Positions 45,690-54,280 are shown, counted from the stretch's first letter. The stretch is 64,000 nucleotides of DNA from Embleya hyalina (GCF_003967355.1 NZ_BIFH01000040.1:87711-151710); one strand, 5' to 3'. A program made the numbers and translations. Notes: generated from the sequence alone by a model not told the origin.

Positions 45690-45925
45690 TCACATGTCGA
45701 ACAGCGCGCCGACGCCCTCCCCGTCGTGGATCCGGCGCACCGCTTCGGCCAGGACGGGGACGATGGACAACACCCGGAGTTTGTCGCTGTGTTCCTCGGC
45801 GGGAATCGGGACCGTGTTCGTACACAGGATCTCGAGCAGTCGTCCAGGACGATCACATCACGCCCGGTGATCTCCCCGATCACCGAGCCGATCGCCACCC
45901 GGTCGTCGGCGAAACGTCGAGAAGA
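45690..45925 (-). pseudogene. Remnant of a ribose-phosphate pyrophosphokinase (PRPP synthetase) gene
   Basis: Read on the minus strand, the piece ending at 45690 encodes LLEILCTNTVPIPAEE, then DKLRVLSIVPVLAEAVRRIHDGEG and a stop after ALFDM. This is the C-terminal end of a PRPP synthetase. Just upstream, in another frame, stands VAIGSVIGEITGRDVIVLDD, the segment leading into the family's conserved DDMIDTGGT motif. About 60 residues between them are gone and the frame is shifted near 45840. No other part of the 320-residue enzyme remains. It is a decayed gene; a functional PRPP synthetase must be elsewhere. The rest of the gap to 46041 shows nothing. Confidence 0.8.
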
Positions 45926-46041
45926 AGCCGTGCACCTGCGGCGGGTGGGGCTCATGCCCGCCACATGCCAGGGGCGCGTCGGCCGAGCCGCCGAATTTGC
46001 CTCGGGCGCACACCCGACCCACGAGCGGGGCGGGCCGCCGC

Positions 46042-46977
46042 TCAGGTCCAGTCCCAGCCGATGCCGAGCAGGCCGGGTCCGACGTCCTGTTCGGCCAGGT
46101 GCACGATGCAGTGCCGGCCGTTCAGGGTCAGGTCGCGCCGGCCGGCACGCGGTGCGGTCGCCGTGCTCCGGGTGAACCGGCGGCAGTGCACGGGCAGTGC
46201 GGCGGGGTCGAAGCGCACCTGGAGCACGTACTGCCCGCAGGGGAAGGTGAATCCGCGGGTGTACTCCTTGCTCGGCCCGCCCGTGCCGTCCTCGAAGCCG
46301 TAGCCGAACACGTAGGTGTCACCGGCCCGCAGCCGCGCGTCGAACAACAACTCGGCGACCAGGACGGCCGAATCGCCGCTCCACCGCACCCGGCCCACCC
46401 GGCAGTTCTCGTTCGCCCGCACCCGTACCCGCTCGGGCGCGCAGCCCGGATCGCCGACGTGGATGGCCAGATAGCGGTCCACCCCGTCGCGATGCGCGCG
46501 CACCACGTGTTGCGAGGCGCGGCCCTGGAGTTCGCGGGCCGGGCCGACCCGGACCCGCTCCAACTGGCAGACGGTGTGCAGTCCGCCGTCGGCCGGCGAC
46601 TCCAGGTCGGTGAGCAACCGCCCCAGCGAGCCCGATTCCTCGACCACCGCGCGGTACGGCCGGGACGCGGCGCGCTCACCGCTCGGCGGTTCGAGCAGCC
46701 CGGTCAGCGCGCGCGGCGGCAATTCCAGGACCTCCTCCAACGCCCGCACGGCACGCAACGATTCGGCGCGCCGCGGGCGCCGGGCGCCCTGCTGCCAGTA
46801 GCTGAGACTGGTCACCCCGACGTGTACGCCGCGCTGGGCCAGCCGGTGCTGCACGCGGTGCAGGGCGAGGCCGCGCGCCGCCAGTGCCGCGCGCAACGCC
46901 AGATGGAACGGGCCCGCGCGCAACGCCCTCGCCAGTTCCGCCTCGACCGGATCGGGTCGGGTGTCGGTCCGCGACAT
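46042..46977 (-). CDS. Helix-turn-helix protein with C-terminal beta-rich domain
   Basis: This 311-residue protein has, at about residues 22-95, an XRE-like helix-turn-helix region. The helices include FHLALRAALAARGLALHRVQHRLAQ and VTSLSYWQQGARRPRRAESL, as in cassettes where Ser-x-WxxG takes the recognition position. The remaining 200 residues form a beta-rich domain of unknown kind with four Cys. The ATG at 46977 has a strong GGAGG site. It faces the AvrRpt2-like protease gene across 237 bases containing CGTTCAC repeats, so it likely regulates that gene and itself. Confidence 0.7.
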   Translation of the reverse strand: MSRTDTRPDPVEAELARALRAGPFHLALRAALAARGLALHRVQHRLAQRGVHVGVTSLSYWQQGARRPRRAESLRAVRALEEVLELPPRALTGLLEPPSGERAASRPYRAVVEESGSLGRLLTDLESPADGGLHTVCQLERVRVGPARELQGRASQHVVRAHRDGVDRYLAIHVGDPGCAPERVRVRANENCRVGRVRWSGDSAVLVAELLFDARLRAGDTYVFGYGFEDGTGGPSKEYTRGFTFPCGQYVLQVRFDPAALPVHCRRFTRSTATAPRAGRRDLTLNGRHCIVHLAEQDVGPGLLGIGWDWT

Positions 46978-46991
46978 CGCGCGCCTCCCTT

Positions 46992-47091
46992 GTGAACGTT
47001 CACGGCCGTCCGGTCGGGGCCGGCGGTCCCGGCCGAGGTGTCCCGGTCGACCGGTCGCACGTCGTTCACACGCCGGTCGAGGCGTTCACAC
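46992..47091. promoter_or_regulatory. CGTTCAC repeat operators between the HTH gene and the protease gene
   Basis: GTGAACGTTCAC (46992-47003) is a perfect 12-bp palindrome just upstream of the HTH gene. CGTTCACAC recurs as direct repeats at 47063-47071 and 47083-47091, exactly 20 bases (two helix turns) apart. All carry the same half-site and fit binding by one dimeric protein. Confidence 0.65.
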
Positions 47092-47214
47092 CACCGCTTC
47101 ACCCCGCATTGAAGCGTCTTGAAAGACACCACGACAACACCCGATGCTCCACCTTGCAGCGTCCGGACGCGCGCCACGTTCCACCCCCCGTCCCTCCGTT
47201 ACGGAAGGAACGCC

Positions 47215-47889
47215 ATGACTCGAACGTCCCCACGCACGGGCCCCGCGTCCGGTCGGCGCGGTACCGCGGTGACCCTCGCCGTGGTCGCCCTGCTCTCCGC
47301 ACTGTTCACGGTGCCGTCGGCGGCGACCGCGTCCGCCGCGGGCTCCGGCTCCGCTTCCGCCCCCGCGTCGGCCTCCGTCGCGACCGACGCCGCGGCGCCG
47401 GTCGCGCTCGGCGCCAAGCGGCTGAACATCACCATGCAGGCCCAGCAGAAGAGCAATTGGTGCTGGGCGGGAGCCGGCAACACGATCGCGACCTGGTACG
47501 GCCGCGGTTACAGCCAGAACCAGTTCTGCAACGCGGCATTCGGCCGATCGCAGAACACCGAGTGCCCCAACTCCCAGGCCAACCTGGGCAACGTGCAGAA
47601 CGCGCTGCGCTGGGCCGGAGTCAACTCCGGCTCCTATGTGAACGGTTGGCTCCAATACAGCACCGTACAGAGCGAGATCAACGCCGACCGGCCGATCGAG
47701 ACCCGGATCCAATGGTCGTCCGGCGGCGGGCACATGCACGTGATCTACGGCTACGACACCGCGCAGAGCTGGGTCTACTGGGGCGACCCGTGGCCGTCGA
47801 GCACCCGCTACAACTGGGCTTCGCACAACTGGTACGTGGACAACAACGAGTTCTCCTGGACCCACTCGCTCTACCGGATCGGAGCGTGA
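47215..47889 (+). CDS. Secreted papain-like cysteine protease, AvrRpt2 type
   Basis: This 224-residue protein has a signal peptide (GRRGTAVTLAVVALLSALF, cleavage after about residue 42) and a short Ala/Ser linker. A papain-like domain follows with QQKSNWCWAGAGNTIATWYG (nucleophile Cys83), GGHMHVIYGYD (His173) and WGDPWPS (Asp191), the peptidase C70/C39-like pattern. A second Cys pair (QFCNAAFG and TECPNS) may form a disulfide. GGAAGGA precedes the ATG. It is followed four bases later by a second secreted protein and probably works with it. The substrate is unknown. Confidence 0.83.
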   Translation: MTRTSPRTGPASGRRGTAVTLAVVALLSALFTVPSAATASAAGSGSASAPASASVATDAAAPVALGAKRLNITMQAQQKSNWCWAGAGNTIATWYGRGYSQNQFCNAAFGRSQNTECPNSQANLGNVQNALRWAGVNSGSYVNGWLQYSTVQSEINADRPIETRIQWSSGGGHMHVIYGYDTAQSWVYWGDPWPSSTRYNWASHNWYVDNNEFSWTHSLYRIGA

Positions 47890-47893
47890 CGCC

Positions 47894-48712
47894 ATGACCG
47901 CAGGGCCCATCAAGCGTCTGTTCGCGGCCGGCACCCTGGCCGCGGCGCTCACCCTGACCCTCACCCCGCAGGCCGCGCACGCCGCGTCCGTTCCCGCGCC
48001 GCCGGCGCCGGACGCGGTGAGTGTGAGCGCGGCCCGGGACGTGGTCGTCGCGCCGGGCACGATCGACACGCTGGCCAGGTTCTTCGCCCGGGACGGCGCG
48101 CTCGCGGCGACGAACGCGGCGCCCAGGATCGACGGCGACGTGGTCGCCGTGTACATGTTGTCCCCGGAGTTCGTCGCGGCCCGACCGGGCGCGGCGGCGG
48201 TGCCGATCGCCCGGCGGGAGTTCCTGGCCGGCACGGCGGTCGCCACGGACGGCCGCCGGGCGTCGGTCTGGACGGCCGACACCGACCGGGGCCCGCAGGT
48301 GGTCAACATCGCCGAGGGCGACGACGAGGCCCGCTACGTCGCCGCCGGTGCGCGGTTGTCGCCCGGCGGGGTGGTCTTCCGCGAGCCGCAGATCAACGCC
48401 TGGTACGTGCAGTCCGGCGACCGGGTGTCGCCGCTCAACGCCGACGCCGAGCACGCGATCGGCGCGGGCGGGACCACCGTCGCGGCCTACCAGCGGCGGG
48501 TACACCGGGCGTACGCCGACAAGTTGCCCGGTTCCGGCTACGACGCGAAGGGGTTGGCGGGCGGCTTCGGGCCCACCGACCCGGGTGCGGCGCGGTCCGG
48601 CACCGGTGACGACCCGTTCGGCGTGGTGCCCACCGCGTTCGCCGCGGCCGGGTTGCTCGGTGCGGCGGGTCTGGGCGGCGTCGTGGTGCGGGTGCGGCGG
48701 CGCCGTTCCTGA
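47894..48712 (+). CDS. Secreted/anchored partner protein of the AvrRpt2-like protease
   Basis: This 272-residue protein has a signal peptide (KRLFAAGTLAAALTLTL then PQAAHAAS), an extracellular domain of about 190 residues and a C-terminal hydrophobic segment (VVPTAFAAAGLLGAAGLGGVVV) ending in RVRRRRS. It should be held in the membrane facing outward. The outer domain contains AVYMLSPEFVA and INAWYVQSGDRVSPL. I do not recognise its family. It is four bases from the protease gene and surely co-transcribed, so it may be an inhibitor, a chaperone or a target of the protease. Confidence 0.75.
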   Translation: MTAGPIKRLFAAGTLAAALTLTLTPQAAHAASVPAPPAPDAVSVSAARDVVVAPGTIDTLARFFARDGALAATNAAPRIDGDVVAVYMLSPEFVAARPGAAAVPIARREFLAGTAVATDGRRASVWTADTDRGPQVVNIAEGDDEARYVAAGARLSPGGVVFREPQINAWYVQSGDRVSPLNADAEHAIGAGGTTVAAYQRRVHRAYADKLPGSGYDAKGLAGGFGPTDPGAARSGTGDDPFGVVPTAFAAAGLLGAAGLGGVVVRVRRRRS

Positions 48713-48751
48713 ACCCGGGCCGGCGCCGGTGCGGTTGCCGGCGGCGTGAGC

Positions 48752-48816
48752 AGGGCCTTCCCGGTGTCGGGGAGTCGGGTCTCCACCCCCGCCGACTCCC
48801 CTGCCGGGAAGGCCCT
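48752..48816. terminator. Extended bidirectional terminator between the protease operon and argS
   Basis: AGGGCCTTCCCGG (48752-48764) pairs with CCGGGAAGGCCCT (48804-48816), and the inner GGGGAGTCGG (48769-48778) pairs with CCGACTCCCC (48792-48801). The two stacked perfect stems end with CCCTTTCG. Confidence 0.9.
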
Positions 48817-48831
48817 TTCGCGCCGCGCGCA

Positions 48832-50556
48832 CTACATCCGGTCGGGCGCCTCGATGCCGAGCAGGTCCAGGCCGAGGGCCAGGGTGCGGGCGGTGAGGTC
48901 GCAGAGGGTCAGCCGGGAGTCGCGGATCGCGGGCTCCGCGCGGACTACCGGACACTTTTCGAAGAACGTGGTGAACGCGGTGGCCAGGGCGAACAGATAC
49001 TGCGTGAGCCGGTGGAATTCCAGCGACGCGCCCACCTCCTCGATCACCTCGGGAAGGGCGAGCAGGCGCAGGGCCAACTCCCGTTCGGCCGGCTCGCGCA
49101 CGATCGGGACGACGCTCGGGTCCGGTGTCCCGACGCCGGCCCGGCGCAGGATCGACAGGCTCCGGACCCGGGCGTACTGGAGATACGGCGCGGTGTTGCC
49201 GTCGAAGGCGAGCATGCGGTCGTAGTCGAAGCGGTAGTCCTTGCGCCGATCCGCCGACAGGTCGCCGTACTTGACCGCGCCGATGCCGACCGCGCGGGCC
49301 ACCGCCGCCCGGGTGTCCGCGTCCAGGTCCGGGTTCTTCCCGGCGATCGCCGCCCGCGCCCGGGCCACCGCCTCGTCGAGCAGGTCCACCAGCTTGATCG
49401 ACGCGCCCGCCCGGGTCCGCAGGATCCGGCCGTCGTCGCCCAACACGTAGCCGAAGTCGACGTGTTCGACCCGGGTGGGCGCGGCGAGCCAGCCCATGGA
49501 CCGCGCGGTCGCGAAGACCATCTCCAGGTGCTCGCGCTGCGGCGCGCCGATCACGTACAGCAGCCGGGTCGCGCCCACCTCGCGCACGCGCTGCCGGACG
49601 GCGGCCAGGTCGGTGGCGGCGTAGTTGAAGCCGCCGTCGCTCTTGCGCACGATCAGCGGCAGCGGCTCGCCCTCGCGGTTGGTGAAGCCGGCGGGGAAGA
49701 CACACTGCGCGCCCTCGCTCTCGCGCAGCAGCCCGGCCTCGGCCAACTCCCGTATCACGGACGGGAGTCGGTCGTTGTAGTGACTCTCGCCGAAGAAGTC
49801 GTCCTCGGTGAGCCGCACGCCCAGGCGGGTGTAGACGGCGGTGAAGTACGCCTTGGATCCGGCGACCAGCACGTGCCACAGACGCAGCGTCGTCGGATCG
49901 CCCGCCTGGAGCGCGACCACCCGCTTGCGCGAGTGCTCGCGGAACGCCTCGTCGGCGTCGAACGCGCGCCGGGCGGCCTGGTAGAAGCCGGTCAGGTCGC
50001 CGACGGACAACTCGTGCGCGGCCTCCGCCTCGCCGATGTCGAGCAGATGCTCGATGAGCATGCCGAACGGGGTGCCCCAGTCGCCGAGATGGTTGCGCCG
50101 CAGCACGGTGTGGCCCTGCCAGTCCAGGATCCGCACGGCGGCGTCGCCGATGATCGTCGAGCGCAGGTGGCCGACGTGCATCTCCTTGGCGGTGTTGGGG
50201 CCGGAGTAGTCGACGAGGACGGTCTCGGGGCGGTCGGCGCGGGGCACGCCGAGTCGGGGATCGGCGGCGATGTCCGCGAGCAGGGTGCCGAGTCGGGCGG
50301 GGTCGAGGTCGAGTTCGATGAAGCCGGGTCCGGCCACGCGGGCCGTCGGGCACAGGTCGTCGAGTCGGGCCCGTCGAAGTACCTCGGCCGCGACCTCACG
50401 CGCGTCGCGGCCCAGTCGTCGAGCCAGGCCCAGGGCCCCGTCGCACTGGAAGTCCGCGTGCCGGCCGCGGCGCGTCGACGGATCGACGGGCGTACCCGCG
50501 ACCTGTGCGAACGCCGGGGCCAGCCGCTCGATGAGCAGCTTCTCCGGATTGACCAT
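48832..50556 (-). CDS. argS: Arginyl-tRNA synthetase
   Basis: This 574-residue class I synthetase charges tRNA-Arg. The N-terminal Add1 domain (DFQCDGALGLARRLGR) is followed by the HIGH motif as EMHVGHLRST (near 125-134). The catalytic core has NHLGDWGTPFG and YAATDLAAV, and the RILRTRAGASIKLVDLL segment stands where other enzymes have KMSK; like most ArgRS it lacks a canonical KMSK. The DALR anticodon-binding domain ends with LTLCDLTARTLALGLDLLGIEAPDRM. Streptomycetes often carry two argS genes, so it may be a second copy. Confidence 0.95.
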   Translation of the reverse strand: MVNPEKLLIERLAPAFAQVAGTPVDPSTRRGRHADFQCDGALGLARRLGRDAREVAAEVLRRARLDDLCPTARVAGPGFIELDLDPARLGTLLADIAADPRLGVPRADRPETVLVDYSGPNTAKEMHVGHLRSTIIGDAAVRILDWQGHTVLRRNHLGDWGTPFGMLIEHLLDIGEAEAAHELSVGDLTGFYQAARRAFDADEAFREHSRKRVVALQAGDPTTLRLWHVLVAGSKAYFTAVYTRLGVRLTEDDFFGESHYNDRLPSVIRELAEAGLLRESEGAQCVFPAGFTNREGEPLPLIVRKSDGGFNYAATDLAAVRQRVREVGATRLLYVIGAPQREHLEMVFATARSMGWLAAPTRVEHVDFGYVLGDDGRILRTRAGASIKLVDLLDEAVARARAAIAGKNPDLDADTRAAVARAVGIGAVKYGDLSADRRKDYRFDYDRMLAFDGNTAPYLQYARVRSLSILRRAGVGTPDPSVVPIVREPAERELALRLLALPEVIEEVGASLEFHRLTQYLFALATAFTTFFEKCPVVRAEPAIRDSRLTLCDLTARTLALGLDLLGIEAPDRM

Positions 50557-50624
50557 GTCCGGAAGCTAGCCGACCCGGCGTCGTTCGCTCACCTGGATTT
50601 CCGGTGCGGCGGTCGGTCGGCGGG

Positions 50625-51233
50625 TCAGGGCTTGTCGGCGGGCGGGGCGGGGCGGGTGATCCGGTCGAGTTCGGCGGCGAGTACGCGGGTCGCGGTCTCG
50701 GCCGACATGCGGTCCGGGTAGAGCAGGACGTGCACGCTCAGCCCGTCGATCAGCGCGAGCAGGCCGGCGGCGACGGTGTCCACGTCGACGCCGTCGACGA
50801 GTTCGCCGTCGTCGCGGGCGTCGGCCAGCACACCGCGCACGATCACGCTCAGGTCCTCGCGTTCGCGCCGGTTGTTCTCGGCGACCTTGGCGCTGAGCCG
50901 GGCCCGGTGCCAGACGGCCAGTTCCAGGACGGTTTCGTCGACCCGGTCCGCGTCGAGCGGGAGCAGGTCGGTCAGTCCCTCGCGCAGCGCGGCCAGGCCG
51001 AAGCGGCCGGCGGTGAGATCGAAGAACCGCCGGGCGATGCGCCGGTGCGACCAGTGCACGGCGGCGAGCAGGACATCGTCCGGGTCGGCCAGGCCGAGGT
51101 CGGCCACGGGGGGTTCGAGTGCGGCGGCGACCGGTTCCGGCGCGACCGCCGCGCCGCTCTCGGCGACCACCAGCCGGAAGGCGGCGGCGCGCACCCGGTC
51201 CTCGTCACGAGCTGCATCCCGGGGACCCGACAT
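50625..51233 (-). CDS. TetR-like protein with a degenerate DNA-binding domain
   Basis: This 202-residue protein aligns with TetR regulators over RVRAAAFRLVVAESG at the N-terminus and the helical effector domain (FFDLTAGRFGLAALREGLTDLL, and GLLALIDGLSVHVLLYPDRMSAETATRVL at the end, as in BetI-type proteins). Between them the usual recognition helix (TxxxLYxHF) is replaced by AAALEPPVADLGLADPDDVLLAAV, without the conserved Tyr/Phe pair. It may have lost DNA binding, or bind unusually. The start at 51233 has only a weak ribosome binding site. It lies between argS and gntP on the same strand. Confidence 0.65.
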   Translation of the reverse strand: MSGPRDAARDEDRVRAAAFRLVVAESGAAVAPEPVAAALEPPVADLGLADPDDVLLAAVHWSHRRIARRFFDLTAGRFGLAALREGLTDLLPLDADRVDETVLELAVWHRARLSAKVAENNRREREDLSVIVRGVLADARDDGELVDGVDVDTVAAGLLALIDGLSVHVLLYPDRMSAETATRVLAAELDRITRPAPPADKP

Positions 51234-51334
51234 ACCGGCAGCCTACGGCCTGATCGGGCGTTTATCGCGGACCCGGCGCCGGGGCGCGACCGGCGCCCGT
51301 CGACACCGGCGGATCGGTCCGGACCCTTGTCGGG

Positions 51335-52732
51335 CTACAACACCAGCGACAACACCAGCACGAAGCCGCCCGCGACCACCGAGATGATCGTCTCCATCAG
51401 CGACCAGGTCTTGATCGTCTGACCGACGTTCATCCCGAAGTACTCCTTGACCAACCAGAACCCGGCGTCGTTGAGGTGGCTGAAGAACAGCGACCCGGCG
51501 CCCACGGCCAGGACGAGCAGGGCGGTGTGCGTGGTGCTCATGTCCGCCGCCAGCGGTGCCACCAGGCCGGCCGCCGAGATGGTGGCCACCGTCGCGGATC
51601 CGGTGGCCAGGCGGATGGCGACCGCGATCAGCCAGGCCAGGAGCAGCGGCGAGATGGACCAGTCCTCGGAGATGTCCAGGATCATCCGGCCCACGCCGAT
51701 GTCGACCAGGGTCTGCTTGAAGCCGCCGCCCGCGCCCACGATGAGCAGGATCCCGGCGATCGGCAGCAGCGCCTTCTCGACGGTGGTTGCGAGCCGGTCT
51801 CGGCGGAAGCCGGCCGCCCGGCCGAGGGTGAACATCGCCACGAGCACCGCGGACAGCAGCGCGATCAGCGGTGAGCCGACCACGTCGGCGACCCGCTGGA
51901 CCCGGTCGGCGGGATCGTCCACGACGATGTCGACCAGGGCCTTGCCGAGCATCAGCACGACGGGCAGCAGCACGGTGGACACGGTGACGGCGAAGCTCGG
52001 CCGGCGCTCCAACTCCTCGGAGGGCCGCTCCGGGACCAGCCGCTCCGGCGGCGCGATGTCCACCCAGCGGGCGGCGTAGCGGCCGAACAACGGGCCGGCA
52101 ACGGCCAGCGTCGGGATGGCGACCACCACGCCGAGGGCGAGCACCACGCCCAGGTCGGCGTCGATCGCGTCGATCGCGGCGAGCGGCCCGGGGTGCGGCG
52201 GGACCAGGCCGTGCATGACGGACAGGCCGGCCAGCGCGGGGATGCCGACCCGCATCAGCGAGTGGTTGCCGCGCTTGGCCACGAGCAGCACCACCGGGAT
52301 CAGCAGGACCACGCCGACCTCGAAGAACAGCGGGAGCCCGATGATGCCCGCGATCAGCGCCATCGCCCACGGCATCGTGCGATCGCTCGCCTTGGCCAGG
52401 ATGGTGTCCACGATCTGGTCGGCGCCGCCGGAGTCGGCGAGGAGTTTGCCCAGGATCGCGCCGAGCGCGATCAGTACGCCCACGCCCGCGACGGTGGAGC
52501 CGAGTCCGGAGGTGAAGCTCGCGATCGTCTTGTCCATGGGCGCGGCGGCGACCGCGCCCAGGACGAGCGAGCCGATGGTGAGGGCGAGGAAGGCGTGCAG
52601 CTTGAGGCTGCCGATCAGCAGGACGATGACGCCGATGCCGACCAGGACGGCGAGGCCCAGTTGGGCGTGTCCGGCCGAGGTGATCGGCGCGGCCGGAGCC
52701 GCCGCCAGCGCCGGCAGGTCGATGGTGCTCAT
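51335..52732 (-). CDS. gntP: Gluconate:H+ symporter (GntP family)
   Basis: This is a 465-residue membrane protein with about 12-14 helices. It has GntP-family features: HAFLALTIGSLVLG, LGAILGKLLADSGGA, GLPLFFEVGVVLLIPVV, VPPHPGPLAAI and GAGSLFFSHLNDAGFWLVKEYFGM. It should import gluconate with protons for the kinase encoded by the overlapping gene. The ATG overlaps the gntK stop by four bases, so the two are translationally coupled. A GntR regulator lies divergently upstream. Confidence 0.93.
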   Translation of the reverse strand: MSTIDLPALAAAPAAPITSAGHAQLGLAVLVGIGVIVLLIGSLKLHAFLALTIGSLVLGAVAAAPMDKTIASFTSGLGSTVAGVGVLIALGAILGKLLADSGGADQIVDTILAKASDRTMPWAMALIAGIIGLPLFFEVGVVLLIPVVLLVAKRGNHSLMRVGIPALAGLSVMHGLVPPHPGPLAAIDAIDADLGVVLALGVVVAIPTLAVAGPLFGRYAARWVDIAPPERLVPERPSEELERRPSFAVTVSTVLLPVVLMLGKALVDIVVDDPADRVQRVADVVGSPLIALLSAVLVAMFTLGRAAGFRRDRLATTVEKALLPIAGILLIVGAGGGFKQTLVDIGVGRMILDISEDWSISPLLLAWLIAVAIRLATGSATVATISAAGLVAPLAADMSTTHTALLVLAVGAGSLFFSHLNDAGFWLVKEYFGMNVGQTIKTWSLMETIISVVAGGFVLVLSLVL

Positions 52733-53283
52733 GGGGTTCCCTGATTCCGGTTCCGGTGTGTGTCCGGATCGCGTGGTGTCTCCAGGCGGCGCAGCGCGGC
52801 GACGGCCCGGGTGGTGAGGGTGGCGGGGCCGGGCGTGATGTCGAGGGAGACACCCGCCTCGTCCGGATCCAGTGGTTGCAGGTCGGCGAACTGCGAGTCG
52901 AGCAGTGTCTCCGGCATGAAATGGCCGGTGCGCTCGTGCAGCCGCTCGGCGATCAGCGCGCGGTCGCCGGCGAGGTGGATGGTGATCGCGTCGGGCGCGG
53001 CGCGGCGCAGCCGGTCGCGGTAGGCCCGCTTGAGGGCCGAGCAGCCGACCACGCCTCCGGTGTCGGCGTGCGCGCCGAGCCAGTCGCCGATGGCGTCCAG
53101 CCAGGGAGCGCGGTCCACGTCGTCCAGCGGGATCCCGGCCGACATCTTGGCGATGTTGGCGGGTGGGTGGAAGTCGTCGGCGTCGGCGTAGGGCACCCGC
53201 AGTTCGGCGGCCAGCAGGCGACCGACGGTGGACTTGCCCGTGCCGGACACACCCATGACGACCACGACGTGGGGTGCGCTCAT
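52729..53283 (-). CDS. gntK: Gluconokinase
   Basis: This 184-residue P-loop kinase phosphorylates gluconate to 6-phosphogluconate. The Walker A motif GVSGTGKST is at residues 11-19, and YADADDFHPPANIAKMSAGIPLDD is the characteristic gluconokinase segment. CSALKRAYRDRLR and RTGHFMPETLLDSQFADLQ follow. It is first in the gntK-gntP operon. An inverted repeat upstream (53359-53387) is a likely site for the divergent GntR protein. Confidence 0.95.
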   Translation of the reverse strand: MSAPHVVVVMGVSGTGKSTVGRLLAAELRVPYADADDFHPPANIAKMSAGIPLDDVDRAPWLDAIGDWLGAHADTGGVVGCSALKRAYRDRLRRAAPDAITIHLAGDRALIAERLHERTGHFMPETLLDSQFADLQPLDPDEAGVSLDITPGPATLTTRAVAALRRLETPRDPDTHRNRNQGTP

Positions 53284-53346
53284 CGATACCTCGCTGTCTC
53301 GGCCCGGCCGGCCCGGCTCGTGCTCGGGCGCCGTCCCATACCCAAA

Positions 53347-53387
53347 CCTATAGGTAGTACTTAATCAAGCCTTCGAGGCAATTAAGT
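53347..53387. promoter_or_regulatory. Operator region between gntK and gntR
   Basis: CCTATAGG (53347-53354) is a perfect palindrome. ACTTAAT (53359-53365) and ATTAAGT (53381-53387) are perfect arms enclosing GCCT-TCG-AGGC (53369-53379). This AT-rich block lies 65-135 bases upstream of both divergent starts and should hold both promoters and the GntR site. Confidence 0.65.
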
Positions 53388-53436
53388 CATACATAATCGC
53401 ATCGGCTTCCGGGGCCCCGCCCAGTAGGGTGACGCC

Positions 53437-54165
53437 ATGGAGAACGAGGGCCGGGGCTTGCATATGAAGGTGCTGGAATCCCTCGGGCCCGCCATCGCGG
53501 CCGGCGCCTACCCGGCCGGCACGGTGCTTCGTACCGACGAGCTGGAAGAGCGCTTCGAGGTCTCCCGCACGGTGGTCCGCGAGGCCGTGCGGGTGCTGGA
53601 GTCCATGCAGCTGGTCGAGTCGCGCCGGCGGGTGGGGGTCACCGTCCGCCCGGCCGAGCGGTGGAACGTCTTCGACCCGTACGTGATCCGCTGGCGCCTG
53701 GCCGGCGCCGACCGCCCGCGCCAACTGCGGTCGCTGACCGAACTGCGCTCGGCGATCGAACCCGCCGCCGCCGCGCTGGCCGCCCGGTTCGCCACGCCGG
53801 CCCAGTGCGCCGCGCTGACCGAGCACGCGCTCGGCATGGTCTCCACCTCGCGCGGTCGACAGTTGGCGGCGTACCTCGTGCACGACATCGCCTTCCACCG
53901 GCAGATCCTCACCGCGTCCGGCAACGAGATGTTCGCCCGCCTGGGCGACGTGGTCGCCGAGGTGCTGAGCGGACGCACCCACCACCACGTGATGTTCCCC
54001 GACCCGGACCCGCCGGCCGTCACCCTGCACGTCCGGGTCGCCGAGGCGATCCGCGAGGGCGACGCGGTCGCCGCCGAGCGGTTGACCCGGGAGATCACCG
54101 TCGGGGCGATGGCCGAACTCGAGGTGTTGGCACCGGAGTCCGGGCAACCGGCCGGGCGCGGCTGA
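53437..54165 (+). CDS. GntR-family (FCD/FadR-type) regulator of gluconate genes
   Basis: This 242-residue protein has a winged helix (AAGAYPAGTVLRTDELEERFEVSRTVVREAVRVLESMQLV, about 21-60) and an FCD ligand domain. The latter has ELRSAIEPAAAALAA, the metal-site helix DIAFHRQILTASGNEMF, and RTHHHV near 185. It should repress gntK-gntP until gluconate or its phosphate is present. AGGGTG precedes the ATG at 53437. An internal ATG at 53464 is possible but would not remove the DNA-binding domain. Confidence 0.9.
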   Translation: MENEGRGLHMKVLESLGPAIAAGAYPAGTVLRTDELEERFEVSRTVVREAVRVLESMQLVESRRRVGVTVRPAERWNVFDPYVIRWRLAGADRPRQLRSLTELRSAIEPAAAALAARFATPAQCAALTEHALGMVSTSRGRQLAAYLVHDIAFHRQILTASGNEMFARLGDVVAEVLSGRTHHHVMFPDPDPPAVTLHVRVAEAIREGDAVAAERLTREITVGAMAELEVLAPESGQPAGRG

Positions 54166-54258
54166 CTCGGGGATCGCCAACCTCCCGATATCCCCCCGAA
54201 GATCACCAACCGCCTTGTATCAAAAGGGACTTCGTTACCCGCGCCGGCGTTCGAACCA

Positions 54259-54280
54259 TTGACCGATTGGTCTGGACCTC
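54259..54280 (+). promoter_or_regulatory. Promoter with DasR-like site upstream of the LPMO gene
   Basis: TTGACC (54259-54264) looks like a -35 box, and TTGGTCTGGACCTC (54267-54280) matches the DasR core TGGTCTAGACCA at 10 of 12 positions. Chitin-degradation genes of Streptomyces commonly carry such sites, which fits the LPMO gene 112 bases downstream. Confidence 0.7.
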
